Positions 1 to 8,818 are shown, counted from the stretch's first letter. The stretch is DNA of 54,169 bases from Candidatus Bipolaricaulota bacterium (GCA_937921255.1 CAKZSO010000037.1:1-54169), one strand, 5' to 3'. Notes: generated by a model not told the origin, from the letters alone. Numbers and translations: made by a program.

Positions 1-225
1 CGCCGCGATCGCCGCCGACATCGTCTCCGTGTAGGTCCCCTTGTGGACCAAGTTGACCACGTACTGGTCCTGGGCGGCGTGGAACCCGTTGACGACCTCG
101 GTCAGGGCCGCAGCCAGGGCCCCGGTGGCCGCGTGCCAGAACTCGATTTCCACCCTCTGAGCAGCAGCCAGAGTCCCAAGCGTAAGGACGACCAACGCCA
201 GAACTACAAACCTGCGCACCTTCAT
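1..225 (-). CDS. UgpB-like extracellular solute-binding protein, N-terminal part
   Basis: The reverse strand opens with ATG at 225 behind AAGGAGG (234-240) and reads 75 codons to the window edge, so only the N-terminus is present. Residues 1-22 form a signal peptide with a basic start and a Leu/Val core ending in LAAAQ. The mature start, VEIEFWHAATG, and the later KGTYTETMSAAIAA match the beginning of family 1 binding proteins of the UgpB type, which deliver glycerol-3-phosphate or related sugars to an ABC permease. The glycerol-3-phosphate oxidation genes at 5.4-8.8 kb on the same strand support that substrate, which remains an inference. The rest of the gene and its permeases would lie left of the window. 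Confidence 0.85.
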   Translation of the reverse strand, partial: MKVRRFVVLALVVLTLGTLAAAQRVEIEFWHAATGALAAALTEVVNGFHAAQDQYVVNLVHKGTYTETMSAAIAA

Positions 226-532
226 CAGGTATCCCTCCTTCGAGTCTGCTTCTCAGCCAACAAAGTCTTCACATCAGCCAACTTCTCACGAAACCTGAAC
301 CCCATCACCTCCTTCACATCTGGACACTCCCTGCCCCAGCGGAGCATGGGTATACCCTCTGATCCCGAGAGGAGCTGCCTCCCGGAGCTGGCATGGCCTA
401 CTCCTCAGATCTTGGCTCCTCACACGGCTCCGATCATCGTTTCCACCGTGATCTAGCCTCTCTCGAATCAACGGGTAGCTCGGTTTCAGATCTCCGCGGC
501 CGGTGTGAACGCAACATGCGCCCGTCCTCCCA
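226..532. other. Intergenic stretch with no recognisable gene
   Basis: About 300 bases separate the end of the ABC ATPase gene from the UgpB-like gene. Open frames here lack a ribosome site and do not resemble proteins. Apart from the ribosome site at 234-240 and the hairpin touching 521-542, I see no convincing promoter, RNA or repeat, although the UgpB-like gene may have its promoter here. Confidence 0.6.
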
Positions 533-542
533 TCAGGACGGG
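521..542 (-). terminator. Hairpin over the stop codon of the ABC ATPase gene
   Basis: CCCGTCCT (521-528) and AGGACGGG (535-542) are perfect 8-base inverted arms around a 6-base loop. The hairpin overlaps the TGA at 533-535. No U-run follows on the minus strand, so it is either a weak terminator or an RNA-stabilising stem that separates the ATPase from the UgpB-like gene. Confidence 0.4.
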
Positions 543-1627
543 AGGATGACGCACTTCGCCGGGTCCAGGTAGATACGCGTCTCCTCCCCTTCGCTCCCCA
601 CTTGCCTTGGATGACACTGCGCTCTGATGACTGTATCGCGTACGCGAATGAACAGGTACAACAGGTGACCAAGATAGGCTCTCTCAGTAATCGTTCCTGT
701 GTAGATGTTGTCCCTAGCTTCGTGCGTGCTGTTGATCACCTCGATGTCCTCTGGCCGTATGGAAAGGTAGACCGGTTCACCCTTGGCCACTGCGGCCCGA
801 TTGCGAGCCCTGCACAGCGTCCTTCCCAGCCCGGTTCTCAAACCGACCAGCCCCGTGTCGTCCAGGATCTCCTCCACTTGCCCTTCCACAATGTTCGTCG
901 TTCCGATGAAATCGGCGACAAATCGGCTAGCAGGCACATGGTAAATCTCGTCAGGCTTGGCCACTTGAACAAGCTTGCCCTGATCCATGATCGCCACGCG
1001 ATCGGAGAGCACCATTGCCTCTGCCTGATCGTGGGTAACGTAGACAGCCGTCATCCCCATTCGGCTGACAATACCCCTGATCTCGAATCTCATCTTCTCC
1101 CTGAGCTTGGCGTCAAGATTGCTCAGCGGTTCATCGAGAAGAAGCACCTTGGGATGTCTCATCAGTGCCCGTGCAAGCGCAACCCGTTGTTGCTGGCCCC
1201 CACTCATCTGTCCGGGGTATCTTCGCTCCAAGCCAGCCAGGCCTACAATGTCGAGCATCTCCCTCACCCGCGCCTCGCGGGTCCTTCTCGGAACCCCTTC
1301 GAGCTTGAGCCCGTAGGCAACGTTGGCGAACACCGTCATGTGAGGCCAGACCGCGTAGTTCTGAAAGACCATCCCGATCCCCCGCTTGGCCGGGGGAACG
1401 AACCCCTGGGAGAACATGGGAACCCCGTCGATCAGCACGTCCCCGCTGTCAGGTCTCTCCAGACCCGCTATGCACCGCAAGGTGGTGGTCTTACCGCACC
1501 CGCTGGGGCCAAGAAGGGTTATCAGTTCGGCTTTCTCGATCTCAAGGCAGACGTTGTCGGCTGCCAGTACCTCGCCATACTTCGTCCTGAACCGCTTGAC
1601 CAGGTTCCTGATGTCGATGAACCCCAT
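533..1627 (-). CDS. ABC importer ATPase of the FbpC/PotA/UgpC type
   Basis: This 364-residue protein is the cytoplasmic ATPase of an import system. Walker A GPSGCGKTT lies at 40-48, the Q-loop glutamine near 89, the signature MSGGQ at 141-145, Walker B LLLDEP at 162-167 and the switch histidine in VTHD at 199. A C-terminal TOBE-like region follows from about 240, as in MalK/FbpC-type ATPases. The ATG at 1627 sits directly after the permease stop (TAG 1628-1630), behind GGGGG, so the genes are translationally linked. Order binding protein, fused permease, ATPase matches iron(III)-type FbpABC systems. The true substrate is unknown, and the neighbouring glycerol-phosphate genes suggest a phosphate ester or polyol as an alternative. 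Confidence 0.93.
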   Translation of the reverse strand: MGFIDIRNLVKRFRTKYGEVLAADNVCLEIEKAELITLLGPSGCGKTTTLRCIAGLERPDSGDVLIDGVPMFSQGFVPPAKRGIGMVFQNYAVWPHMTVFANVAYGLKLEGVPRRTREARVREMLDIVGLAGLERRYPGQMSGGQQQRVALARALMRHPKVLLLDEPLSNLDAKLREKMRFEIRGIVSRMGMTAVYVTHDQAEAMVLSDRVAIMDQGKLVQVAKPDEIYHVPASRFVADFIGTTNIVEGQVEEILDDTGLVGLRTGLGRTLCRARNRAAVAKGEPVYLSIRPEDIEVINSTHEARDNIYTGTITERAYLGHLLYLFIRVRDTVIRAQCHPRQVGSEGEETRIYLDPAKCVILPS

Positions 1628-3394
1628 CTACTTCCCCCTTCCGCTTGAACCCCAAGCCACGTTAAGCACGCCCCCGCCGATCTTGGCGGCGATCATCAGC
1701 ATGACGAAGACGATGACAACCATCATGAAAGACAATGCCGCTGCGAATCCGAACTCCATGCCCCGATGCCAGTTCAGATAGAGCCCCACGGGCAAGGTCT
1801 CCCACCCTCCCCGGTAGAGGAAGATGGCCGTCGAAATCTCCTGGAAGGCCATGATGAAGAACATGATGACCCCGACGAAGATCCCCTTCAGGAGCAGAGG
1901 CAGCGAGATCGTGAGGAAGGTTCTCAGTTTGCTCGCTCCCGAAACCTCGGCCGCCTCCTCAAGACAAGGGTCGAGCTGTTGGTAGGCAGCGTGCGCCATC
2001 CTCTGGAAGTAAGGCATACGGCGTACAAACAGAGCCAAAGGCATGATCATCCAGTGAGTGGCAAGCGGGATTCCGTGCCAAAACGCTGTCAGATAGGCAA
2101 CACCCACCGCGACGCCGGGAAACACAAGCATGAGCGTGCTGACAAACTCGAGGCCGCCCCTCCCGAGTGCCTTGGTGCGAGCAATGAGGTAGGCCATGAG
2201 AAGACCGAAGAACACTCCAATTCCCAGGGCCACACCGCTAAAGAGGAAGGAGTTGGAGATGAGCCGGGTCGCCCCAGTGAAGATGGTGCGGAAGTTGTCC
2301 AGGGTCCAGTGCTGCGGGAAGGGCGTGAGGACCCACCTTCGGGAGAAGCCCGACAGCCCCAGGACAATGGGAATGAGGAGGACCAAAGCGGAGATGAACA
2401 ACATGTACAGGTAGGAAACCACTCTCACCAGGGGGTTGGGCCGTATTGTTCTTCCCCCGAGAGTAGTGCCCTTCGAAAGACCCGTGTACCTTTTCCGTTC
2501 TACCCAGGCCTTCAACAGCAGGAAGGCGGCCACGCACACGCCCGACGACAGGACCACGGACACAATGCCCATGTACTTGCGGCCCACATCGGTGAAGTGA
2601 TAGGCGATATTGATGTACGCTATGGAAGGAAGCAGGTCGATGACCCCGAAGATCATCGGCGTAAGCCAGTCCGTAAACGGCCAGAGGAAGACAAGGATCG
2701 CCCCCGCCAGATAGCTAGGAGTGCAAAGAGGGAGGGTCACGGTGAAGAACCGCCGGATCCCGCTGGCTCCCTCCACTTCCGCTGCCTCCTCCAGGTCGGG
2801 GTCGATGCTGGTGAATGCTGCCAGGAGGCTGAGCACCATGAACGGCAGCAGGTGGATCGCCTGCATGAAGACTACACCGTGCAGACCCGAGATGAAGTTG
2901 ATGGGGCGGCTGATGATCCCCCACTGCATCAGCAGGAGGTTCAGGGTGCCGAACCTGCCGAAAAACACCACCCATGCGAACGCCCCTGCATAGGCTGGCA
3001 GCACGATAGGCAGAATGGTCAGGGCAGTGAACACCGTCTGTCCCCGTAGCCGGTACCGCGCAAGGATGTACGCCAGCGGCAGACCAAGCACCGTAGTGGT
3101 CAGAAGCACAAGGCCGGAGAGCACGAAGGTCTTCACAAACGCACCGATGTAGTACGCATCGGAGAAGAAAGCTCTGTAGTTCTGTAAGCCAAAACGATCC
3201 GAACCCGCTACCCGGAAGCTATCGATCACGAGGAAGGACAGGGGGTAGATAATCAGGAAAGCGACAACCACCCATGCGAACGCTGCCAAGAGGTTATCCA
3301 CCCGGATGAGGCTTCGGATGCCATGCTGGTGCGGGTGGGCAAGAAGCCCACCCGCACCGCCCATCTTTCGTTGACTTGGTCTCTGTTGACTCAT
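1628..3394 (-). CDS. ABC importer permease, two fused transmembrane domains (FbpB-like)
   Basis: This 588-residue membrane protein contains two copies of the binding-protein-dependent permease domain. Each has the EAA loop that docks on the ATPase: EEAAEVEGASGIRRF in the first half and EEAAEVSGASKLRTF in the second. About twelve hydrophobic segments are visible. Such single-chain double permeases are typical of FbpB/AfuB iron(III) and related small-anion importers, whereas sugar systems usually use two separate permeases. The start at 3394 lies 10 bases after the stop of the binding-protein gene and has only a weak ribosome site, so a start at 3364 is possible. Substrate not determined. Confidence 0.92.
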   Translation of the reverse strand: MSQQRPSQRKMGGAGGLLAHPHQHGIRSLIRVDNLLAAFAWVVVAFLIIYPLSFLVIDSFRVAGSDRFGLQNYRAFFSDAYYIGAFVKTFVLSGLVLLTTTVLGLPLAYILARYRLRGQTVFTALTILPIVLPAYAGAFAWVVFFGRFGTLNLLLMQWGIISRPINFISGLHGVVFMQAIHLLPFMVLSLLAAFTSIDPDLEEAAEVEGASGIRRFFTVTLPLCTPSYLAGAILVFLWPFTDWLTPMIFGVIDLLPSIAYINIAYHFTDVGRKYMGIVSVVLSSGVCVAAFLLLKAWVERKRYTGLSKGTTLGGRTIRPNPLVRVVSYLYMLFISALVLLIPIVLGLSGFSRRWVLTPFPQHWTLDNFRTIFTGATRLISNSFLFSGVALGIGVFFGLLMAYLIARTKALGRGGLEFVSTLMLVFPGVAVGVAYLTAFWHGIPLATHWMIMPLALFVRRMPYFQRMAHAAYQQLDPCLEEAAEVSGASKLRTFLTISLPLLLKGIFVGVIMFFIMAFQEISTAIFLYRGGWETLPVGLYLNWHRGMEFGFAAALSFMMVVIVFVMLMIAAKIGGGVLNVAWGSSGRGK

Positions 3395-3404
3395 CCTGTG
3401 CGCG

Positions 3405-4685
3405 TTAACGTCTCAGGAGAGCACGTGCTTCGGTTACGGCAGTCCTCGCGGTAGCAAGCTCACCCTCCTCAAAGAGGGTTCTTGCCTCAGCAGCCTTGGC
3501 CTCGGCCGCAGCAACGTCTGCTCCCTTGGCCTTCGCGTCCGCGATCTGCAGCTCGACAGCCTCGATCTGAGACAGCGTGCTCTTCAGCTCTTCCCACTTT
3601 CTGTAGATCTCCCTGTCGAAGGTGTTGTTCACCTCGTCCCACTGGGCCGTGGCAAGCTCAAGGTCGTAGTCCAGAAGGTCGAGATCCACGGCCCAGAAGT
3701 TGTCGGCTCCGCCGAGCGCAGCGATGGCGTGCGAGGCCATGGTTACCCCCTCGGCCTGCCACTGCCTGAGAGAGATGTCGGTCCGGGCCACGAAGTACCC
3801 ACCTTGCAGCACGTACTTCTGACCCTCCATGCTGTAGAGCCAGTCGAGGAAGATCTTGGCGTTCCTCTCGTTAGGGGCACCAGCCAGCAGCGCTGCCGCC
3901 TCGGGAACAAGCACAGTAACGTCGGGAACGAGGTTTCCGACCGGATACCCATCACGGCGCGCAACCATTGCGTTCATCTGGGGTTGCGCGATGCCGATCG
4001 GGTACTCTCCTCGCGTCACATTGTGGGTTGTGTCCGTGCTTCCAGTCGTCCAGCGACCCACCTGAGCCGCCAGATACCTGAGGTAGGCCCAGCCATCCCT
4101 CCATCCGCGTGTCTGAAGCTGGATCTGAACGACCTCGTACATCGTGCCGGAGGCGTAGGTGAGGCACATCGCGATATGTCCTCGGTAGATGGGGTTCAAG
4201 AGATCGTCCCATGTACGAGGAGGAGGAACGTTGTACATGCGGAGGACCAGCTCGTTGTACATGTTCGAGACAAGCCAGGGCGCAAACGCAGACCAGTACC
4301 CCTCGGGGTCCTTGGCCTTCATACCGTGCCATTCGGCGGGGATCATGTCCCAATGAGCGTGTACATAGGGGACAGTCAGCCCGAGGCTTGCCAGAACGGA
4401 ATGGGCAGGAGCTCCCGCTCCGAGAAAGACATCGGCATCAGGCTTACCATCCCAAATTCTGACTCTATCAACACAGACGGGCCATCCACCCGGCCTCACG
4501 AACGTAATCTCGATGGGTTCCCCGTAGGTTCTCAGGTAGTAGTCCTGGAAGCCTTTCTTCAGGCTCTCTGAGAGCTCCACGTAGATGGGGCCAACCCAAC
4601 CAAGCTTCTGCTGCGCTGCTCCCGCCACACCAAGAAGCGTGAGAAGGAAAAGACACGTTACAGCCAACATCTTTCCGCTCTTCAC
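3405..4685 (-). CDS. Extracellular solute-binding protein, FbpA/AfuA-like, with C-terminal helical tail
   Basis: The GTG at 4685 is preceded by AAGGAGG with 6 bases spacing, giving 426 residues; the ATG five codons later is less likely. A signal peptide (core AVTCLFLLTLLGVAGAA) is followed by a periplasmic binding fold resembling iron(III)-type proteins of COG1840 (for example the segment PPPRTWDDLLNPIYRGHIA). After the fold, roughly the last 60 residues are Ala/Glu/Lys-rich with a regular helical pattern (KWEELKSTLSQIEAVELQI onward), probably a coiled coil. FbpA proteins normally end before such a tail, so it may tether the protein or form a dimer. It is first in the three-gene importer operon, 195 bases downstream of the DeoR gene. 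Confidence 0.88.
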   Translation of the reverse strand: MKSGKMLAVTCLFLLTLLGVAGAAQQKLGWVGPIYVELSESLKKGFQDYYLRTYGEPIEITFVRPGGWPVCVDRVRIWDGKPDADVFLGAGAPAHSVLASLGLTVPYVHAHWDMIPAEWHGMKAKDPEGYWSAFAPWLVSNMYNELVLRMYNVPPPRTWDDLLNPIYRGHIAMCLTYASGTMYEVVQIQLQTRGWRDGWAYLRYLAAQVGRWTTGSTDTTHNVTRGEYPIGIAQPQMNAMVARRDGYPVGNLVPDVTVLVPEAAALLAGAPNERNAKIFLDWLYSMEGQKYVLQGGYFVARTDISLRQWQAEGVTMASHAIAALGGADNFWAVDLDLLDYDLELATAQWDEVNNTFDREIYRKWEELKSTLSQIEAVELQIADAKAKGADVAAAEAKAAEARTLFEEGELATARTAVTEARALLRR

Positions 4686-4880
4686 CTTGTGCCTCCTTGT
4701 TGTTCCGTGTTGTTGGATCGCGCCACACGTCGGCACTGAGGTCTCCGCACAGCCGGTCTTCTGCCCGTCGCTAGGCGATCACCTCCCCGTCATCAGGCGA
4801 CACCGCCCACTTCCCCTTCTGTCTGCCGGTTCGTCCCTGATACCGCATTCGGCCGAGCTGATCGCCACCACCCACCCTCT

Positions 4881-5669
4881 CTACGCAAGGAGCAGCTCCA
4901 AGCCCATGGTTGCCAGTTCTTCCCGGAATCCCGCGTCCAAATCAGCATCGGTGACAATGATACCCACCCGCGACAGCTGGGCGATCTTGCCGTGGGTGAC
5001 GGTCTTGAACTTGCTGTGATCGGCGACGATCGCCACACGCTGAGCATGGGCGATGATCTCCCGCGCCGTCTCCGCCTCCTCCAGGGATGGGATCGTGATC
5101 CCATGGTCAAGGGAAACCCCGTTGGCCCCCAGGAACGCCAGGTCGAAGTACACCCCTTGTAGGGCCTGGCGGGCCAGCGGGCCGACCATTGCGAACGACA
5201 CGCCACGCAAGTACCCTCCGATCACGTACACCTCCACCCCCGGGATCTCCGCGAGCTCGGTGGCATGGGTGAGGGCGTTGGTGAAGACCTTGATCCCCAC
5301 GGGGGGGCGCTCCCGTAGCGCGCGCACGATCTCGATCGTTGTCGTTCCGTTGCCGATGAACACCGCCATCCCGTCCTCGACCAGCGCCGCCGCCCGGCGC
5401 CCGATGCGCCGCTTCTCGTCGAGGTTCCGGGTCGCCTTCTCGTAGTAGGAGGGCTCAAGGGCCACCCGCTCCCGGAGCATCGCCCCTCCGTGGACGCGGA
5501 GGAGGTCGCCCCTCCTCTCCAGAGCGGCCAGATCGGTGCGGATCGTCATCGGGGAGACGCCGTGCCGCCGCGCGAGCTCCGCCGTGCGCACCACGCCGCG
5601 CTGCCGCAGCCCCTCCAGGATCATCCGGCGGCGTTCCTCGGTTAGCGCTTGGCTTCGTTTTCTCGCCAT
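4881..5669 (-). CDS. DeoR/GlpR-family transcriptional regulator
   Basis: The 262-residue protein has an N-terminal winged helix (about 12-60, with RRHGVSPMTIRTDLAALE and the wing RVHGG) and a sugar-phosphate-sensing domain with FIGNGTTTIEIVRAL and the late VADHSKF segment, as in DeoR/GlpR repressors. Members of this family repress sugar-phosphate genes and are released by a phosphorylated ligand. Lying between glycerol-3-phosphate oxidoreductase genes and importers, this one probably responds to glycerol-3-phosphate (inference). It has its own strong promoter (5684-5711). The promoter lies inside the extended reading frame of the upstream DUF1667 gene, and the 5' leader would be only about 8 bases. 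Confidence 0.92.
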   Translation of the reverse strand: MARKRSQALTEERRRMILEGLRQRGVVRTAELARRHGVSPMTIRTDLAALERRGDLLRVHGGAMLRERVALEPSYYEKATRNLDEKRRIGRRAAALVEDGMAVFIGNGTTTIEIVRALRERPPVGIKVFTNALTHATELAEIPGVEVYVIGGYLRGVSFAMVGPLARQALQGVYFDLAFLGANGVSLDHGITIPSLEEAETAREIIAHAQRVAIVADHSKFKTVTHGKIAQLSRVGIIVTDADLDAGFREELATMGLELLLA

Positions 5670-6075
5670 TTCTTGCGTTAGCCATTATAGGCGGCGCCTC
5701 ACGCCGGTCAACTGGCGGGACGCGGCGGACGGCGCGGGTGGCGACGAGATCCGCGCCTGTGCCGAGGATGTCCGTGGCCACGACGTGGCCCACCTCCACC
5801 GGGGCGCGAACGGCAAGCGCGCGGGCGAGCGCCATCGCCGTGGGGATGAGCGGGCGGGGGATCGGGGCCGAGGTGCGCACCGAGGCCAGCGGGAGGTCCC
5901 CTCCGACCACGCGCACGCTCGTCGTGAGGACCCGCCGCGGGTGGAGGGCCTCCTCCCGAGCGTAGGCCTCCCCGCGCGGGCAGCCATGCCCGCTCACCCG
6001 GGCCGGGATCCCTCCCGCGACCTCGACCTCGATCGCGCACCCCATCGGGCAAGCAACGCAGATGACCCTCATCAT
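5455..6075 (-). CDS. DUF1667 CXXC protein of the glycerol-3-phosphate oxidoreductase operon
   Basis: The ATG at 6075 overlaps the preceding stop (ATGA). The first ~118 residues match DUF1667/COG3862 proteins: four cysteines in CVACPMGC and GHGCPRG, then TTSVRV, a proline-rich centre and LGTGADLVATR. These proteins accompany GlpA/GlpB-type flavoproteins and are presumed electron-transfer or maturation partners; the activity is unproven. The family normally ends about here (near 5720). In this sequence no stop occurs until 5455, so the frame runs through the DeoR promoter and 215 bases into the DeoR gene in another frame. The last ~88 residues are therefore suspect: either a lost stop, a sequencing indel or a true extension. 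Confidence 0.75.
   Translation of the reverse strand: MMRVICVACPMGCAIEVEVAGGIPARVSGHGCPRGEAYAREEALHPRRVLTTSVRVVGGDLPLASVRTSAPIPRPLIPTAMALARALAVRAPVEVGHVVATDILGTGADLVATRAVRRVPPVDRREAPPIMANARNGEKTKPSANRGTPPDDPGGAAAARRGAHGGARAAARRLPDDDPHRSGRSGEEGRPPPRPRRGDAPGAGGP
5684..5711 (-). promoter_or_regulatory. Sigma70-type promoter of the DeoR gene
   Basis: On the minus strand TTGACC (5711-5706), a 16-base spacer and TATAAT (5689-5684) form a near-consensus promoter. The ATG is 14 bases beyond the -10 box, so the leader is very short. This allows the regulator to be made independently of the glp operon. Confidence 0.8.
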
Positions 6076-7307
6076 CGCAACGTGGTCACCTCCACGGTCA
6101 CGTTCCTGGAGCGGGCAAGGGCCTTGGTCTCCTCGGGAGAGAGGCGGACCTCGATCATCTCTGCCGGGCGGACTCCGCGCACCACACGTCCGAACCCGTC
6201 TGGGCCCACCGTCACCCGGGCCTGGGCCAGGGGCAGGGACGCCCGCAGGTAGAGGGTCACCTCTTCGCCGGGGACGAGGAACGAGGGAACGAGCACCGCG
6301 ACCCCCGGTCCGCGGCCGAGGGCGACCGTCGGGGCGGGGGAAAGCCCTCTCCGCGCGTACCGTGCCGCGGCGGTCCCCGCCCGCTCGCCGAGGGTGGCCA
6401 CCGTGTCCACGAGGTCGAACGGGGCGAGGCAGTTCCCCGCCGCGAACAACCACGGGACCGGTGTCTGGAGGCGCGTGGATGCAGCGAGACCCCCGGTAGC
6501 CGGATCCCGCGGAGCGAACGGGATCCCCTCCACCTCGGGGACGAGGCCGACGGAGATGATGAGCGTGTCCACCTCCACAAACCGCCCCGTCTCCGGCCGC
6601 GGGATTCCGGACCCGTCCACCTCGGCCAGCGTCACCCCAGACAGCCTCCCCCGCCCGTGGACCTCGACCACGGTGTGGGAGAGGAGGAGGGGGATCCCGA
6701 AGTCGTCCAGGCACTGGACGACGTTGCGGAGGAGCCCGCCGGGATAGGGCCGGATCTCCACGACCCCCGTCACCTCCACCCCCTCCAGGTGCAGCCGGCG
6801 GGCCATGATCAGGCCGATGTCGCCCGAGCCCACGACGAGGGCCCGCCGACCGGGGAGGAGCCCGTGGATGTTCACCAGCCGCTGGGCGAGTCCCGCCACG
6901 AAGATCCCCGCCGGCCGCGTCCCCGGAACGCGCAGCGCCCCCAGCGGCCGCTCCCGCGCCCCGGCCGCCCACACCACGGCCTTCGCCGCGATCTCCACCA
7001 ACCCCGCTGCACCCACCGTTCTCGCCCGGGGCCGACCTGGCTCAACTTCGAGCAGTGACTGCCCCGTCCAGACGTCAGCTCCTCGCAGATCTTCCCGCAA
7101 CCGATGGGCAAACTCGGGACCGGTGAGCTCCTCCCGGTAGCGGTGGAGGCCGAACCCAGGGTGGATGCACTGGTCGAGGACCCCTCCCAGGCGCGATCCC
7201 TCCTCTACGAGGAGCGTTTTCGCTCCCTCCCGCGCCGCAGACGCCGCCGCGGCCATGCCCGCCGCCCCTCCCCCCACCACGAGGACGTCCACGCGGTGCG
7301 TCCTCAC
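6072..7307 (-). CDS. FAD/NAD-linked oxidoreductase subunit, GlpB-like partner of GlpA
   Basis: The GTG at 7307 overlaps the glpA stop (GTGA), giving 411 residues. The N-terminus VDVLVVGGGAAGMAAAA is an FAD-binding Rossmann motif. A second nucleotide-binding motif, ALVVGSGDIGLIMARRL, lies near 150, and VAGNCLAPFD near 300 is the late FAD motif, so the protein is of the pyridine nucleotide-disulfide oxidoreductase class. In the conserved operon with an FAD glycerol-3-phosphate dehydrogenase and DUF1667 it probably passes electrons from glycerol-3-phosphate to NAD or another acceptor. This partner assignment is from gene context. The stop overlaps the next gene by four bases, so the three proteins are co-translated. 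Confidence 0.88.
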   Translation of the reverse strand: MRTHRVDVLVVGGGAAGMAAAASAAREGAKTLLVEEGSRLGGVLDQCIHPGFGLHRYREELTGPEFAHRLREDLRGADVWTGQSLLEVEPGRPRARTVGAAGLVEIAAKAVVWAAGARERPLGALRVPGTRPAGIFVAGLAQRLVNIHGLLPGRRALVVGSGDIGLIMARRLHLEGVEVTGVVEIRPYPGGLLRNVVQCLDDFGIPLLLSHTVVEVHGRGRLSGVTLAEVDGSGIPRPETGRFVEVDTLIISVGLVPEVEGIPFAPRDPATGGLAASTRLQTPVPWLFAAGNCLAPFDLVDTVATLGERAGTAAARYARRGLSPAPTVALGRGPGVAVLVPSFLVPGEEVTLYLRASLPLAQARVTVGPDGFGRVVRGVRPAEMIEVRLSPEETKALARSRNVTVEVTTLR

Positions 7308-8770
7308 CGCACCCTCCCCACCACGAGCGCCGACCCGGGGCCCTGGACGGGTACCTCCTCCGGATCCCGACCCGTCTCCCGGGCGAGCAACGCCAGGATG
7401 CGGTCCGTGCACGTCCCACCCTGGCACCGCCCGAACCCGGCGCGGGTGCGGAACTTGACCCCATCAACCGTCCGCGCCCCGCGGCCGATCGCCGCGGCAA
7501 TCTCCCCCTCCGTGACCCGGTTACAGCGGCACACGATCCGCCCGTAGCGGGGATCGCGGGCGATGAGCGCATTCCACTCCGCCGGCGGCAGGTCGGCGGC
7601 CCGGGGGAGTGCCAGGCGCAGTGGGGAAAACGAAGGCCGGGGGGCGAGCCCGAGATCCGCGGCGATCTCCCCGGCCAGCCAGCGGGCGATCGCCGGGGCG
7701 GCGGTGAGGCCCGGGGAACGCATCCCTGCCGCCTGATAGAACCCGCGGATGTCCGTCTCCCCGAGCCAGAAGTCGCCGTCCGCCGGTTCAGGGCGCAGAC
7801 CGGCGAACACCTTTACCACCTTCCCCACGGGAAGATCGGGCACAAGGCGCCGTGCCCCGTTCAGGGCGAAGGCCAGCCCCTCCACTGTCGTCTCCGTCGC
7901 TTCCCTCTGTGTCGGCGGGAGGTCGGCCGCGGTCGGGCCGAGGAGGAGCCCCCCGTCCACAGTGGGGACGACGAGGATCCCCTTGGAATGGGCAGTGGGA
8001 ACGGGAAAAAGGACCGCCTCTCGCAGGGAAGGGGGCACGTCCACGAGGAGGAGGTACTCCCCCCGCCGGGGAGTGAGCCCGGGGACGGTGATCCCCGCCA
8101 GCGCCGCGATCCGATCCGCAGCGAGGCCGGCGGCGTTCACCACGGCGTCCACGTCGTACGTCGCCTGGTCCGTTCTCACCGCGCGGACCCGGCCCCCGTG
8201 GACCGTGAGTCCCGTCACTTCCTCCCCCACATGGAGAATGGCCCCGTTGGCCACCGCGTTCTCCGCCGCAGCCACAGCGAGGGCCCACGGCTCGGTGATC
8301 CCCACGCTCGGCGCCCACAGGGCGGCCACGACTTCGGGGTTCACGTCGGGGAGCCGCTTTCGGACCTCTCCCCCGTCGAGGAGGGCGAGGCCCGGGACCC
8401 CGAGCTCCTCGCCCCGCCCGCGCAGCTCCTCCAGGACAGCCCGTTCGCCCTCCGCCAGCGCCAACACGTACGCTCCGGTCCGCCCGAACGGGACTTCGAG
8501 ATCCCGGCACACGTCGGCAAAGACAGCGTTGCCCTCAACACAGAACCGGGCGCTGCACGTTCCCGGCCTCTCATGGAACCCAGCGTGCACGATGGCCGAG
8601 TTGGCCTTCGTCACCCCCCACCCCACGTCCGGCTCGCGCTCCACGATCCGGACCTCGCCCTCGTACCGTGTCAACTCCCGTGCCACCAGGGAGCCCACGA
8701 CCCCCGCCCCGACCACCACAATGCTCGCCCCGGCGACACCGTTGGCCTTTGTCTTGTGTTTTCTTGCCAT
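7304..8770 (-). CDS. glpA: FAD-dependent glycerol-3-phosphate dehydrogenase with BFD [2Fe-2S] domain
   Basis: The 488-residue protein begins with a basic stretch and the FAD motif IVVVGAGVVGSLVAREL. A DAO-type oxidase fold follows, with conserved FHERPGTCSARFCVEGN and PTVDGGLLLGPTA. The C-terminus has a BFD-type iron-sulfur domain with VCRCNRVTEGEI and FGRCQGGTC, four cysteines. Together these are the signature of anaerobic-type GlpA. It should oxidise glycerol-3-phosphate to dihydroxyacetone phosphate at the membrane face. I chose the ATG at 8770 because an upstream start would lie before the promoter (8790-8818). It is the first gene of the glp operon; glycerol kinase is not in the window. 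Confidence 0.9.
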   Translation of the reverse strand: MARKHKTKANGVAGASIVVVGAGVVGSLVARELTRYEGEVRIVEREPDVGWGVTKANSAIVHAGFHERPGTCSARFCVEGNAVFADVCRDLEVPFGRTGAYVLALAEGERAVLEELRGRGEELGVPGLALLDGGEVRKRLPDVNPEVVAALWAPSVGITEPWALAVAAAENAVANGAILHVGEEVTGLTVHGGRVRAVRTDQATYDVDAVVNAAGLAADRIAALAGITVPGLTPRRGEYLLLVDVPPSLREAVLFPVPTAHSKGILVVPTVDGGLLLGPTAADLPPTQREATETTVEGLAFALNGARRLVPDLPVGKVVKVFAGLRPEPADGDFWLGETDIRGFYQAAGMRSPGLTAAPAIARWLAGEIAADLGLAPRPSFSPLRLALPRAADLPPAEWNALIARDPRYGRIVCRCNRVTEGEIAAAIGRGARTVDGVKFRTRAGFGRCQGGTCTDRILALLARETGRDPEEVPVQGPGSALVVGRVR

Positions 8771-8789
8771 CGCTTGCTCTCGATTGCGA

Positions 8790-8818
8790 ACGATACTGTT
8801 CCCCTGTCCCAGCGTCAA
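8790..8818 (-). promoter_or_regulatory. Promoter of the glp operon with an inverted repeat at the -10 box
   Basis: TTGACG (8818-8813), a 17-base spacer and TATCGT (8795-8790) form a good sigma70 promoter on the minus strand. The -10 box is centred in GAACAGTATCGTTC, whose GAAC/GTTC ends are inverted. This could be an operator for the nearby DeoR protein, though the operator role is only a suggestion. Confidence 0.65.
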
